Shown here: piece after piece, positions 1 to 11,873 of the stretch
Layout: every line of letters starts with the position of its first letter
Position numbering within the stretch: the stretch's first letter is position 1
NCBI RefSeq assembly: GCF_945859685.1
Contig: NC_079148.1
Coordinates: 47,131,946-47,195,945 of the forward strand
Length of the DNA stretch: 64,000 nt
Reading direction: 5' to 3'
DNA from: Eupeodes corollae
Taxonomy: Eukaryota; Arthropoda; Insecta; Diptera; Syrphidae
Notes under the pieces: generated by a model
What the model saw: the letters and a program-made list of their open reading frames with translations, nothing else
What the model was told of the DNA's origin: nothing
Databases searched by the model: none
Translations under genes and position numbers: made by a program

Positions 1-1030
1 ACATTTAATGTGGTCCATTTTCTGTGAGTGTGTTTGTGATTTCATATATGTCGTCGTGTTGACTGTTTTGTGCTGCAAGATAATATAAAATATAATATGA
101 ACCTTTTTCTATGACGATGTGGGGAGGGGCAAGTGGAGATCTGGGGGTATCCGGATCTGAGATGGTTCTGAATATGGTAGACGAACACTATAACCAAACC
201 ATACAGAGAAGAAATCACATTGCCTCGTTTTTCTTCTTCTTTGGTTTTGTTTTTATTTTTGAAGCTAAAGGTGCTCAGGCTTACTCTGCCACAAAATCGT
301 TCTAATGGAATTTCATATTATTTTTACTCGTCTCGTTTGTGTCCGTCGTCGGTCGTCGTCGCTGGCCGCATTGGATGTTGATGTTCATGTTGATGTTGGA
401 TTTAAGAGTACACTGCACCCACTGCTAGTAATGTGGTTAACTTACTGCTGCAGTCAAGTACCTAAACCTATGATACTCCTACCATAGGGGCTCCAATTGG
501 AGAGCGCACAAGAAGAAAACTATAAAATCATTGGCATGCGACATTATTTTTACCTCACCATCATGAACCACCAGGAACCAAGCACTATAAGCACCAGCAT
601 CGAACATCACACTATACCTACACATAATAGGAGTATTGCTGATGTCGACGGACGTTGTTTTCATCGTCATAGCCATCGTCGTCGTTGGCGACAACAACCA
701 AAGCCAGTGGACAATGTGTCTAGACAATAGACTTTACTATCCGTTAAGCAAGCTGTCACAATGCACCTACCTAAATTTATGAATGTATTCCTGGAAATTT
801 GTCGACAATGTTTGTTTTTATTTTTTTGGCTGTGAATATAATCCATAATTTTTGGTTTTTCTTTTATTGTTGTTTAAGTCAAAATTTTCATATCGTGAAA
901 AAAGTTTTCAATTTTTTTTTGCTCAAAGAATCAACAATCCAAATAAGTAGTTATTGAAAAGCTTTAAAGGCACTAAAGTCTAAAAAACAATGCAAAGCTT
1001 TTAGTTCTTGAATAGTGTAAAGGAAGAGAG
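1..1030. other. no gene recognised, 5' flank
   Basis: I see no supportable gene. The stretch is mixed-composition DNA with short GTC/GTT-rich runs (about 335-400 and 640-700) that open small reading frames on both strands. Codon-like triplet repeats of this kind are low-complexity DNA, not evidence of a protein. It could be flanking or intronic DNA of a host gene outside the window. Confidence 0.5.
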
Positions 1031-1034
1031 TGAG

Positions 1035-1110
1035 AAAAAGCATTTCACATTCGCGATGTACGACTAAACAACGAAACTCTTTACTTTGCAGTACGATTTA
1101 AGTTGAGATG
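1035..1110 (-). mobile_element. short fragment of Jockey/CR1-type RT 3' end
   Basis: This piece resembles positions 10658-10735 and 27490-27556. The shared string is a 'CACATTCGCG' core followed by an 'AACGAAACTCT' core and 'GCAGTACG'. In better copies the minus strand encodes the end of a non-LTR ORF2, reading roughly YRVSFLSRATRMWNAVP. Here only about 75 bp is recognisable and no frame is open. Identification is by similarity to other copies inside the window only. Confidence 0.45.
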
Positions 1111-1644
1111 AAGTGTAAACTGATAAACTATACTCGACACGCAAGTATTACTTCTGATTTACTTATGAGAAGAATAGCAATTGTACGGTAAAAAGGGTGA
1201 AACAAGGAACAAACTAAGTTGTTAAAGCGACCTAAATGCATAAACGATTTTTCTGTCATCAATTATTTTGAGTTCATTATCATCAACATATTAAGAGATG
1301 TTAATTTGTCTTGAATCGAGATTCACTTCTGAAACTAGTTGAATATATGTAAGCCTGTTTTTTTATTTTCGAGTTATATACACAGTTTCAATTGTTGGTT
1401 CTTTGGCACGTAAAGCAGTCTTCTTGAAAACAAACGTTGTCCACATCAAAAATAAGTTCGGTAAGCCGTAACTGTTTTATCAGCCTCATTTTTGAAAAAG
1501 AAAGTTCCAATAAGACTGACATGACCAGCTCACACGTTTAGAATGTATAGGCTTTTCAATAATTATGATAGAATTTTCCAAGCACTAAAGGCACGTGGTT
1601 TATAAACGTAACCTCCGGTGTAAAAATAGGCCTCATCATTAAAG

Positions 1645-2680
1645 CTACATTGCACAAGTCTTTGTTATAGCAAAACAAGATAAGCCACCAAAAGAAGTAA
1701 TATCTTAAAGCCCAATATCGCTTATACCATGAATTACCAAACAATTCTACGGTTAAGCAAACTAATAGAAGACAGAAGACTTATTTCCAACCATCAGTTT
1801 TGATTTAGAAATACAAATTCCCCGATAGACCAAAAACATCGAATCACGGATGTGATCGAAAAGGCACTTGAAAAAGCATGCTCAGCTATATTGTTACACA
1901 TTTCTTAAGCCTATGACAAGGTTTGGTGCTTGGCGCTTGAGGCATGACTGTATAGGAACCTTCTCAGGGATTACTACGAAAAACCGAAAACTTTTGTTAC
2001 TACCGGTAGGACCAAAATAACTCGGAACTGAGACAAAAATACAAGCCGGTGTACCGCAAAGTTGGGAGCTAGGACCAACCTAGTATCTTTTATATACTAG
2101 GGATATGCCAGTTGATACCGCTATTATGACCACCTCAGCTGATGATACTGTAATATTGGTGCCAGGTACTGTTCCAATTACTGTAACCAGTATATAAATA
2201 CCTTGATGCAATACTTTCAAATACCTTGGTATGAATTTGGATGCGAGGCTTTAATGGAAAAAGAAAAGAGAGAAGCTAATATTGAAGTACAGAAGAAAGT
2301 ACTGGTCAATATGAAAAAACTCTGACTCACCTATCCAGAAGCAAGTTCTAAAAGACGTTTTGTACTTATGGCATGCAATTATGTGGCTTCACAATCACAA
2401 CGAATGCTGAACCTATTCAAACATTCCAAAACAAAGTCCTTTGTGGAATAATAAATGGTCCTTTGCACATTAGAAAAAGCGATCTACACCGTGACTTTTA
2501 AATTTTTGAAGTGGTTAAAAAACACGCTGTATAATATAATCAAAGACATCGGAGTCTTACTAATTTCCAAATGGAGACCGTCTTTAATGTACAAAATAAT
2601 TGTTTGAAAGCTTAAAAGAACTAAGTGTCATGATTGTCTTTAAGCTGTGGGAATCAACTTTTACAATTATAAACTTTCCC
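1645..2680 (+). mobile_element. decayed Jockey-type non-LTR retrotransposon (RT part of ORF2)
   Basis: Conceptual translation across several frames gives recognisable RT blocks in order. IAQVFVIAKQDKPPKEV lies near 1650. IEDRRLISNHQF follows near 1770 and FRNTNSPIDQKHRITDVIEK near 1808. AYDKVW lies near 1912, a decayed GVPQ block near 2050, ADDTVIL (catalytic YADD-type motif) near 2140, YLGMNLDARL near 2222, and LKRTK near 2610. This order matches the Jockey clade, where ORF2 copies the element RNA into DNA at the target site. The copy has many stops and frameshifts and no endonuclease domain, so it is an old, dead, 5'-truncated insertion. A truncated SINE follows directly at 2689. Clade assignment within Jockey is inference. 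Confidence 0.75.
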
Positions 2681-2688
2681 TAAAGTGA

Positions 2689-2953
2689 TGGTTAGTGCGT
2701 TGGACTGTCATGCAAGAGGTCTTGAGTTCGATCCCTGCCTGTACTACCTAACTTTTTTTCAAGGGTACTGCCTCTTGAGAGGAATTGACAAATCTTCCAA
2801 GAGTAATTCTGGTCATGAAAAGTGCTTTCTCAAATTAGCCGTTCGGATTCGGCATATAAACAGTAGGTCTTCTCTATCTCTGACAACATTACTCGCACAC
2901 AGGAGTGGTTGACAGTTGTAAGTCACTAGGCCCTGCCACCTAATATATTTATT
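2689..2953 (+). mobile_element. tRNA-derived SINE, copy S1 (5'-truncated)
   Basis: Same family as the full copy at 13935. It starts inside the A box (GATGGTTAGTGCG), keeps the B-box region (GTTCGATCCC) and runs through the conserved body to CACCTAATATATTTATT. The 8-bp word TAAAGTGA flanks it at 2681-2688 and 2954-2961, a plausible target-site duplication. A full-length relative would be transcribed by RNA polymerase III and copied by a LINE RT. This copy lacks the 5' tRNA-like start. Confidence 0.8.
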
Positions 2954-2961
2954 TAAAGTGA

Positions 2962-5865
2962 ATTTTAAATTAGTGAAATATAGAAATTTCAATGTTTTGT
3001 TGGAGCGTGTATTGTTGCATTTTGCCAAATGTCAAATGTCAAAAGATGACAGCTTCACAGTTGTCAAAATCCTATATATTTTGATTCTGTCTTAACTCTT
3101 TTAAAATGTTAGCTTCTATTTACATTTATTATACAATATCATGGAAGAATTGCATTAACCAAACGTCCATCAAAGCTTTTATTAATTCGGGTAATATACA
3201 CTCCCATGATGATAAATTCAACTAATAAATAATTTACCTTTAAAATACGTAACTGTACATATTTACCCTTCATCTGAGTAATAAATGCATTGCATATGTA
3301 CTTAGGCAACCTCCTTTATCTACACGTTTTATATTGCATTTAAATTGCATTGCTTTCATACATGCAATTCACATTTTGTCACTGAGGTTTTTATTCCAAA
3401 CAACATGGCAAAAAAATAGAAAAATAGTGTATTTGATATAAAAAAAATATCCTTTTATTATTGCAATGATTCTATTTGCATGCAATCTAACTATATGCAT
3501 TTCTATGATTTGCTTTCATGGCACGCTTACAATATTCATCGCACAAAGAACCCAAACAAATGGTTCAATTTATTTTATTTTAATTTTTCTGTTGCTTTAT
3601 TCCTAGAAATATAGTTGTATGATTTTTCATTTGGGAAAGGACACATATTATGAACATAGAAAAATTGCATAAGTACATGAACACAGCTTCTCTCAAAATC
3701 AACAATTAAACACATGTTAGCATTACTAACGTTTGGCGTAAGTCCTATAGAAAAGAGTTTAACAGACAATTGAATAACCCTTCAACAGGACTGTAATTTC
3801 GAAAACTTATCAGACAATACATTAAGTTACATGTTTTTTTTTGTAAAAGTGTCAGAACAACGTAAGTGGGAGCAGCTAGTAGCAGACAGTTCAATTTCGA
3901 ATTTTCATAATTCCATAACAAACCGTGAAAAATACAAACAAAAAATAATTCAAAAAAGAGAAAAAGGATAAAAGAATAAAAGTTGACATACGAGCAGGTA
4001 GAAATGTCATTGGATAATAAGTAATTAGGTTAATTTTAAAGAATCATAATAAAAAGGTGGGATTTATTAATAAGATAAGACCCTCACATTGCTCCATTAA
4101 CTTAAATGTACACACCATACATACATATATGTATACTTATACTGAGTCCTTACACACGCATGAAACCGGGAAATGTAAAATACACTTTATTATGCCTTAC
4201 AAAGCTTATAAAATCCTTTTAAAATAATTTAATTCTGTTTAACATACGAGCGACCAAAGCAACGAACATTCGCGTCGAGGACATGAGAATACCGAAGTAG
4301 CACATAGCGCATGGAATATCACAACGATAATAATAATAATTATTACATAAAAAAATATAAATATATTCTGTAAATACAAACCTCAAATTTCCAGAAGGTA
4401 AATTAATGTACACGTATGATTGGGTTGTGTTTCGTACAATCAGACGGAATCAGAGATTTTTCCTGAAAGAAAAAAAAATAAACAAAATTTTAATTATATA
4501 ATGATGCAATAAAAGATTTTATTTTTAAAGGTTTATATCCTTTTATGTAGCCTATAGGTAGGGCAGTATCCGATAAAAAAAGCAATCATAACAATTAACA
4601 AGTAAAGAGTTAAAAAAGGGGTATAAGGCTATTAAGAAAAAAATCAATTTAGTTTGAATTAAATAAGGTTAAGAACTTGTTTCGTTTTTTGACAATTTTT
4701 GAAAGTTAAAATAAGAGCGAAAGTCTTCTATGTTTACGAAAAGAGACACGAAAACAGTGTTGGTTTTTCAAAGACGATCGTTTTTCAAAAACACTTGGAA
4801 AATTGTCAGAAGAAGCTGACGATTACAAAAATGAAAACTACAAGAAATAGATATCAAAATCAGTGCAGTTTAAAGGATTCCGCAGAATGCAGGCCTTCTT
4901 AACATGCTTGTAACCTCATCGGGTCTAAATATTTCTTCTTAAAGGCATGTAAGAACTCAAAAAGATCAAAGAACGATACTCTCCAGAAAAGTTGAATTTA
5001 ATACACACTATCCCGCACATAGATGATAGTTCTCGAGAAATGTGTTTTTATGAACATTTTTTAGCACGTTTAACTTTTTTCAATGCCGACTTGTAATCTA
5101 TTATTGAAATACTTATTTTATAATTTTCTGTGTACAAAATCTTTTTCTTTTTTCTCCACTATATCCTTTCACTAAGATTACTTTAGAAATTGATTTTTAA
5201 AAATTATAAATTAAAATGTAATTGTGTTGATCACCTTATCTAAAACTTCTAAGTTTTTTTTATTCAATCACTTTCATAAATGCTTTTAAGATAAAACAAA
5301 ATTAAGGCGATAACTTCATTCGTTAAGAAGACAGGATTTTTGCGAGCAAGAAAGTCGAAACGGGCCACTGCACTGTCACTACTTTATTTCCGTTTGTTTA
5401 GAGAGAATGAATTAAAACTTTTTAACCAAATAATCGTAAGCAAATATGACGAGTATAAATATTGAGTTTTATAAATTCAATATTGTTTGCATTCATATTT
5501 ACTTCGATTTGTATTATCTAAAATTTATAATTTATCAACAAGCTTTTAAATTAAAATTAAACTTTATAAGCAATTTGTTATATTTTCTACTGTCAATTCA
5601 TTATTTTTAATTGGTTGCCGAAAATCTACTTGCCAAATGACTAAAGTTATTATCTGTTTAAAAATTTAAATTATAACTTTTCATGGCTCGAATTATTCAA
5701 AATATGTATTTTAATTAATGTTTTGAATGTCTCTAAAACTACCGAGAAACACATCTTATAGATGTAGGACATCTAGTTACTTCTTTTCAAATCATACGTT
5801 ATTTTGAAATTAATAGAGTTTTCAAAATCTTGACAGAATCTTAGTATCATACCAGAACAGAACGA
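2962..5865. other. AT-rich DNA, no gene recognised
   Basis: No coding region, RNA gene or named repeat could be supported. There is a small palindrome (AATATTGA at 5458-5465 and TCAATATT at 5477-5484) and several short A/T runs. Small reading frames here have no recognisable domain. Confidence 0.5.
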
Positions 5866-5869
5866 TAGA

Positions 5870-6969
5870 GCCGCTTTTAGTTTAAAGAATGTTGGGGAAT
5901 ATTGCAAACTTATTTCCACAGGGTTTAGCAGCTATCAATTGATCAAACAATCAATTCCAAAGCACACAGACTACACCATCCCCCAACTTCAATTCGACAA
6001 AAACTTCCAGATTTCTATACCTTTCAGATCTTTCTGGGAGGATAGGGCATTTCTGGAAGACGACTTAATCCATTTTTATAATGATGATTCAAAAACAAAA
6101 TAATGGGTTGGTGGAGCAGTGTACTCTGAACGACTGAAATTAAGTCTCTCATTCCACCTTCCCAATCGTTCTAGCGTGTTCCAGGCGGAACTATTGGCGA
6201 TAAAAGAAGTCTTGTCCTGGCTTAAAGAAGACGTGATTTCAACATCTGATATCCGTATTTTGTCAGATAGTCAGGCCGCTTTAAAATCTCTATACTCTGT
6301 CTCAACAAACTCTATAACAGTCCATAACTGTCGATCATCTCTAATGGAGATGGCGCAGCAGTTTAATATTCACCGTTGCTGGGTACCGGGCCATAGAGAC
6401 TTTCTAGGTAACTGTAAGGTAGATGAACTCGCTAGGAACGGACAGTGCAGCCCATTCTACCACGCTTGGCACACATTGGCATACAAATGGCTAATGCAAG
6501 ACGGTATGAAGAAGGCAAGCACTAGGTCACGAGAAACATCTGGTCAACACTAGATTTAAAGCGTTCAAGGCACTTGCTATATCTAAGCAGATCCCATATA
6601 AGCTCCATAATAGGTGTCATAACCGGACACTGTATAATAGGAAAGCACGCCACGAGACTAGGCGTATTCACAAATGACTTTTGCAGAAGCTGTATGGACG
6701 AGGAAGAGGAAGAAACGGTTCTTCATCTTCTCTGCACATGCCCTGCTCTAGCTCAAAAACGCAAGAATTACCTAGGATCATTCTTTTTTAACGATCTAAA
6801 CGGTTTGAATCATATCAGCATAATTAGCCTCTCGTTTCGTAAGGGACTCAAACTGCTTCCATTGAGCTTAGGTGGAAGCCTTAAGATTCATGTGGTATCA
6901 TATTGGGCCCTTAAACTGGCCTATGTGTGTCTGTTTCCATCATTGACAGCTACTTTAACCTAACCTAAC
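5870..6969 (+). mobile_element. I-superfamily non-LTR retrotransposon, RNase H/3' end, copy A
   Basis: This is a 5'-truncated, decayed copy covering the RNase H domain and the C-terminal region. Frame 1 reads LEDDLIHFYNDDSK, then a stop, then the VFQAELLAIKEVLSWL block, LSDSQAALKSL, and CWVPGHRDFLGN near 6380. A frameshift near 6460-6560 separates this from ISSIIGVITGHC and the C-terminal Cys/His cluster (CRSCMDEEEEETVLHLLCTC). RNase H in this superfamily removes the RNA strand after reverse transcription. The first catalytic Asp is replaced by Asn in this copy. It ends in the CCTAACCTAAC tail shared with copies B, C and D. It is clearly more divergent from B and C than they are from each other. 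Confidence 0.85.
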
Positions 6970-9900
6970 ATGAGGTTGCTATCGCCGATAATGTGAAACT
7001 TCATTCAACTAAAATCAGCTGACTGATGTTAAGCCAACAATTTGAAACGATAGCCAATATCATCTAAGCAATCCGTGTGCTGAAATCCTCAGAAAATTGG
7101 AGTGCTTCTTTGGTTGGTAAACAGAATCCATTTGTATTATCTCACTTTATCACTCTCATGCAAAAGCATTAATTTTCAAAATGTCTGAAAATGTATTTCA
7201 ATTTAATTACAAAAAAATAAGGACACGAATATTTTGTTTAGATTGATTTTAATAACGCTTAACAGTTTACTATGGGAAAAGTCTAGTCCGAAATCTTCAG
7301 TAGTTCAAATCTAAAAATTAGGATCAACAATTCAAGTCAAACGAATGCCTCGAAAACCATCATAATATTGATTTATTTATTTATTCAATTTTTACCTGTA
7401 TTTGGTAAAAGAACAAAAAGAATTGTTTGTGCATAAAATCTTTGATTTTGAAAAACATGAATTCTATAATGATTTCAATGAATTTCAGAATGTGAAGTAT
7501 CATTAAAGATTGCATTCTTGCAAGCATTGAATTCTTTTACATTCCTGACATGTACAACCAACATTATCAAAATAGAGCTTATTTTCTTTTTGTAATCAGC
7601 TGAGACATCTTTCTCCCTGAACCGAAACACATTGTGGTCATCAATTTATTATAACCCAAAATAAAATGGGGTGCCTTAAGGATTCCTTAAAATAACAATC
7701 CAAGAAAATGAATTGATGGGCAAATAAGAAAAAGTGTTCAAGAACAATTTAAAGATATTTATTAAGTTGACATTTCTTACGGTCCCAGCTGCAACGCAAC
7801 GTAGAAATACCAATTCAAAGCTACTTAAAAAATAGATGTACATATGTATTCTACACCCACAACATATAAGAGTATGATTGTATTTATTTAAGCTTATTTC
7901 CATGACCGAAATTCATTCTGCGTAAATAATAATGAAAAAAAAACACTATTAATCACATACATCTAATTCAAACGAGTGAGATTAGATTGTATCTTTTGTG
8001 TCACACACATATCTATCTTTCTGACAAATTTTTGTTGACTCATTTAGTTGATGTTTATCCTGTTTGTTCATTTGTGCTCTACTTTTTTTCCCATGCCTAC
8101 ACATAATATAAAGTATTTTCATAAAAAAAAAAGAAATAAACTTTGCAGGCTTTACAATTATTCCACTGTGTCACTATAGGCCAATCAGCATTTTCAAATG
8201 AGCAAATATGAAGCGAACCAAATTAGCTGCTGCTTCTGCTGGTCCTGGTGCTGGTAGAGCAGAACCAAGAGACAAGTATTCACAATGAGTTATGATATTG
8301 TTCCTATACAAATATTCATCCACATTACCTGCCTTCCTTTCTTTTTTAATACGTACAGGACATATATAAAATGGATCTGTTTCAAAGGCTCTAGGGACAC
8401 CCACAGTGCTGTACTAACCCTTAAGTCGGCCATACACCCCTGACGCACATGTGTTTGTTTTTTGTTCAAAAGGAATTGAGGAACAACAAGTTGTTGAAGA
8501 AATGTTTTTATGTAAAATCGAACAAATTGCGTCAGGACATGTGCTGGTTTTATACGGGCGGCGCGGCGTTGGGAGTTCTTAAGGGACTCTATATATGGCC
8601 TAATCCGATCCTGCCGTTCATCGTCATCGTCGTCGCACAAACTCACAAACATCACAATGGTGCTTGAGGGATACTTCAAGTTGAAGCCGAATAGAATAGA
8701 AAGAAAAAGGGAAAATGTGACACTAAGGCGGAAAACCACTTGACATTTATTTGGATTAAAACACCATCTGTCGGGTCGCTCGCTTTAATGTTTTGTTCGG
8801 TTATTGGGTCGCCTTCGCCTCAAACTCAAACTGAAAATGAAATTTCTCTTGGGTACTTTTTATTTGTATTTGCCACCTCACCTCCTAGAATGTGCGACTC
8901 TGACGAACATAAATTACTGACAGATAAAATCGTCAAAACTTCACAACAAGAAAAAAAAAAATACGTCAGAATATGGAGTGAAGAGTATATTTTGTTCTTC
9001 TTCGAACTTTTCGGTCGGTCGGTCGTTTTAGCCGGTGGCTATTTGGATTTTCGAAAAATAAGTTTCTTATGTTTTCACGATGGCTTTTCAACAACAAAAA
9101 AAAGTATCTTTTCATCAAAAGCAGCAAAAAGAATGTATCTTTATTTTATTTTCGCCCTTAAGAAATGTCATCATCATCTTCACGTTCTTCTTCTTCGTCC
9201 GTCCGTTTGTTCGTTTGTTGGTTCGTTGTTTCCATGTCTTGTTTTGAAGTCTTGGAAACGGAAAAGTTTCACGAGAAACTTCGTAAACACTTTGTTATCC
9301 ATTAACACGTAATTAAAAACATTCAATAGCACACACAAAAATCATCTTCAAATCGATTCCGCTGAAAGGGCGATGTGGAAAGGGGGCGTCAGGGCTGTGG
9401 ATATACCTACATTAAAGTTTTCCTCACCTTTTTATCGTTCGTGTGGTTCGTGTATTCTTTTTTTGGAAGAAAAAAGTTCCAAAACGATTATATGCTGCGA
9501 TATTATCTGTTTTCTTAATTTTCATTCTTTTTTTTTGTTTCTCACATGAGTGACAGAAATCTTAGTGAGTTGAATTCGTTTCGTATCGAGGCGTATCTTT
9601 TTTTCACATGATGATGATGATGGGCACACGCAGTTTAGGTTTGTTTTTTTGTTTTTCTTCTTTTTCCTTAAAGATGCGATGGGAGTTTATCTGAGTGTTG
9701 AATCAAACTTATAGCAGGCAAGACAATTAATAATGTTAGTTTTTATCAAAAGACCAAATCTTATATACATTCAAAATTGTTCATCTGAAACACATCAACA
9801 TTTAAAATATCTTTTAGACTTAAAAAAAAGAAATGGAATGACCAGAAGTCAGGGAGTTTAATGACCTTTAAAATTATCTTGAACTGATTTTGATGGGTGT

Positions 9901-10545
9901 AGGGTTTTAGTGGTTCTTTTAAGGTTTAACTTCTTCTTTTTTTTTGTGTGTGAGTAGAGGTTTTGAGTTAGTTAAAATGGGTGGTGCATAGAAATGGTAG
10001 TATAGTATAGTTGTTATCTGATGTTATGAATTTTAAAAATGATGTGATTTGATGGGAAGATAGCTTTAATGATAATCGATTGAAATCTGTAAAGGGATTT
10101 CTTGGAGGCAACTTGTTTTGGAAACATAGGCAAAAGATCAAAACGTGAACTAAGGTAAACACAACGAAAACAAAACCAATACATTTTTTTATGAGAAAAT
10201 GCATTTTGTGTTTATGTATTGTTGAAATAAAAGGTTTTACAATAAGATGTTTCATTTTGAATACATGTTTACTTGTGCAACAGTCACTTTTGCAGCTGTT
10301 ATCTTTTAGCATTTGACAAGTTAAAATGTTGGCATTTATAAAATAAAACGAAGCTTACTCTTAAAATAGATTTACATTTTTAATATATTAATATATATAT
10401 TAATATTCACTATAATAGCGGTCACCATTTTACACTCACAATTCGAAAAACTAAAACCCTTTTAAGTCTTTGTGGAACACTTCTTCTTGGAGAGAATTTT
10501 TTGTATGCACTCAAATTGTTTTGAATGCCTTCAATATGTCAGAGA
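6970..10545. other. no gene recognised; mixed composition region
   Basis: From 6970 to 8170 the DNA is AT-rich with nothing recognised. From 8170 to 9700 the composition is more mixed, with GC-rich patches (GGGCGGCGCGGCG near 8556) and low-complexity runs such as (GAT)n near 9607-9622. Several overlapping reading frames open on both strands around 8290-9312, but none has a domain I recognise, and opposite-strand overlap argues against coding. This could be upstream or intronic DNA of a host gene. Confidence 0.4.
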
Positions 10546-10549
10546 CAGG

Positions 10550-11412
10550 ATTTGAGCTAAGCTTTAAAAAACAGTGTAGGGCTTAGAAAGAAGGTGTCCG
10601 TGCACATTGGTTTTGAGTTCTTAAGCACTGTGATGAGACTAAAGGAAAAGAGTTTAGTAATGCATTTTACATTCGCGTAGTATAGCTAAAGAACAAAATT
10701 CTATACTTCGCAGTACGCCCGAAGTTCGACTCCAAAAGATGAACTCATGAACAATATTAGAGCCTTTTCTATAATTGTTCATCAGTTTATCTATTGGAGT
10801 CGAACTTCGGGCGTACTGCGAAGTATAGAAATTTGTTATTTAGCTATACTACGCGAATGTAAAATGCATTACTGCACTTTTCCAAGAGTGAGAAACTAGA
10901 GCACCAGCCCAGAGATAGAAATGATACTCAAGCTTTAGACGAATAAAGGTTTCATAGATTTCAACCAGATCGTCTTAGAAAATCCAACCATGTCGCGGCA
11001 TTTTTCATGAGGTGCTTTGCGTATGTGACCGTTTCACAAGAGGTGGTTGGTGAAGCACATACCGAGAGTTGAGTTTTATTGATAGGAAAAGGGGTGTATC
11101 TCAGTTTAACCTAATTACATAATGTTTAGGGCGGAATTTAATGAGCTTAGCAAACATCCGAAGAAGATGGATTTAAGTCCAAAACAAATATGAAAAGGAT
11201 TAGAAAATGCAAGCAGGAGATCTTTAATAAAAATAAGAAATAGTGTCGGAGATAGAGCAGAGCCCTAAGGCTAAGGTTTTTTAACTTAAACCAGTTCAAT
11301 ACTAATTGTATTGAACAATCTAATAGGTAGTTTCTAATCCAACAAAGGAAGAATTCATCTAAAACCGAAGGCACAAATTTTGAAAACAAGGAATGATGTC
11401 AAACCCTATCAA
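10550..11412 (-). mobile_element. Jockey/CR1-type RT fragment with internal inverted duplication
   Basis: On the minus strand the segment from about 11390 downward reads LDEFFLCWIRNYLLDCSIQLV, matching the RT thumb-side block in the copy at 39060 (RWVRNYLSDCSIQVVL). Further down it reads IRLKLEY..LWAGAL near 10900-10950, as in other elements of this group. Below that, the ORF2 3'-end sequence is present twice as a hairpin (10658-10735 and 10794-10871). Many stops and frameshifts are present, so it is dead. The group is recognised from block order; exact clade (Jockey, CR1 or a relative) is not decided. Confidence 0.7.
10658..10871. repeat. large inverted repeat, 78-bp arms
   Basis: The arms 10658-10735 and 10794-10871 are near-perfect reverse complements, with about three mismatches over 78 bp and a 58-bp spacer. 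Inside the spacer ATGAACAAT and ATTGTTCAT pair again. The sequence is the ORF2 3' end of the surrounding RT element, so the structure is an inverted duplication within a transposon copy. An RNA copy would fold into a long hairpin. Confidence 0.9.
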
Positions 11413-11872
11413 ATGTAAATTTTTTTTCCAATGTTGAAATTGGTTCATCCCCAGTGATTTGGTTTGTCGGTTCCTTGTCGATTTTTGAAATTAGGCATTC
11501 CAGAAACGAAAGATAATATCTTTACTTATAAATAGTATTTAAAAAGTTATCGAAGACATACGAGCACAGTCGCAAATATGCAAATTGGTCATGAAAAACG
11601 TATTGTGGCAGCCATGCTTCTGATATAATTTTCAACAGACTTTTTTGACACATTGAAACAGTCTATTTCAAAAACTCTTCTCATAGCAAGATGAATTTTA
11701 AAAACTTAAGCAAATTAGCAATAGATATCCTTAACCTAGAAATTTTCTTTTTTCATTGCATTTATTAAAATCTTTCAATTTTGTTAGTCTTAGTGCATAA
11801 CGAATTCAACGTTAAGGTGTTCGTGTTGGGCGCCATTTTCAATGAAGAACGAATTTCTCTTTTTACTTTGTT
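11412..11872. other. no gene recognised
   Basis: AT-rich spacer between two retrotransposon remnants. Nothing was recognised. Confidence 0.5.
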
Positions 11873-11873
11873 T

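Noticed and set aside
8546..8560. TATA-box-like TATAAAA on the minus strand near GC-rich DNA
   Set aside because: No initiator at the right distance and no gene downstream; such words are frequent in AT-rich DNA.
8290..8739. 149-codon open frame on the minus strand with a hydrophobic start and an Asp-rich stretch
   Set aside because: Begins only at a GTG, overlaps an open frame on the other strand, has no recognisable domain and the Asp run comes from a GTC/CAT triplet repeat.
8740..9312. 190-codon open frame on the plus strand
   Set aside because: Starts without a convincing ATG, composition follows low-complexity T-rich DNA, and no domain is visible.
9968..10312. 114-codon open frame on the minus strand
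   Set aside because: No homology recognised and biased composition; likely chance in AT-rich DNA.
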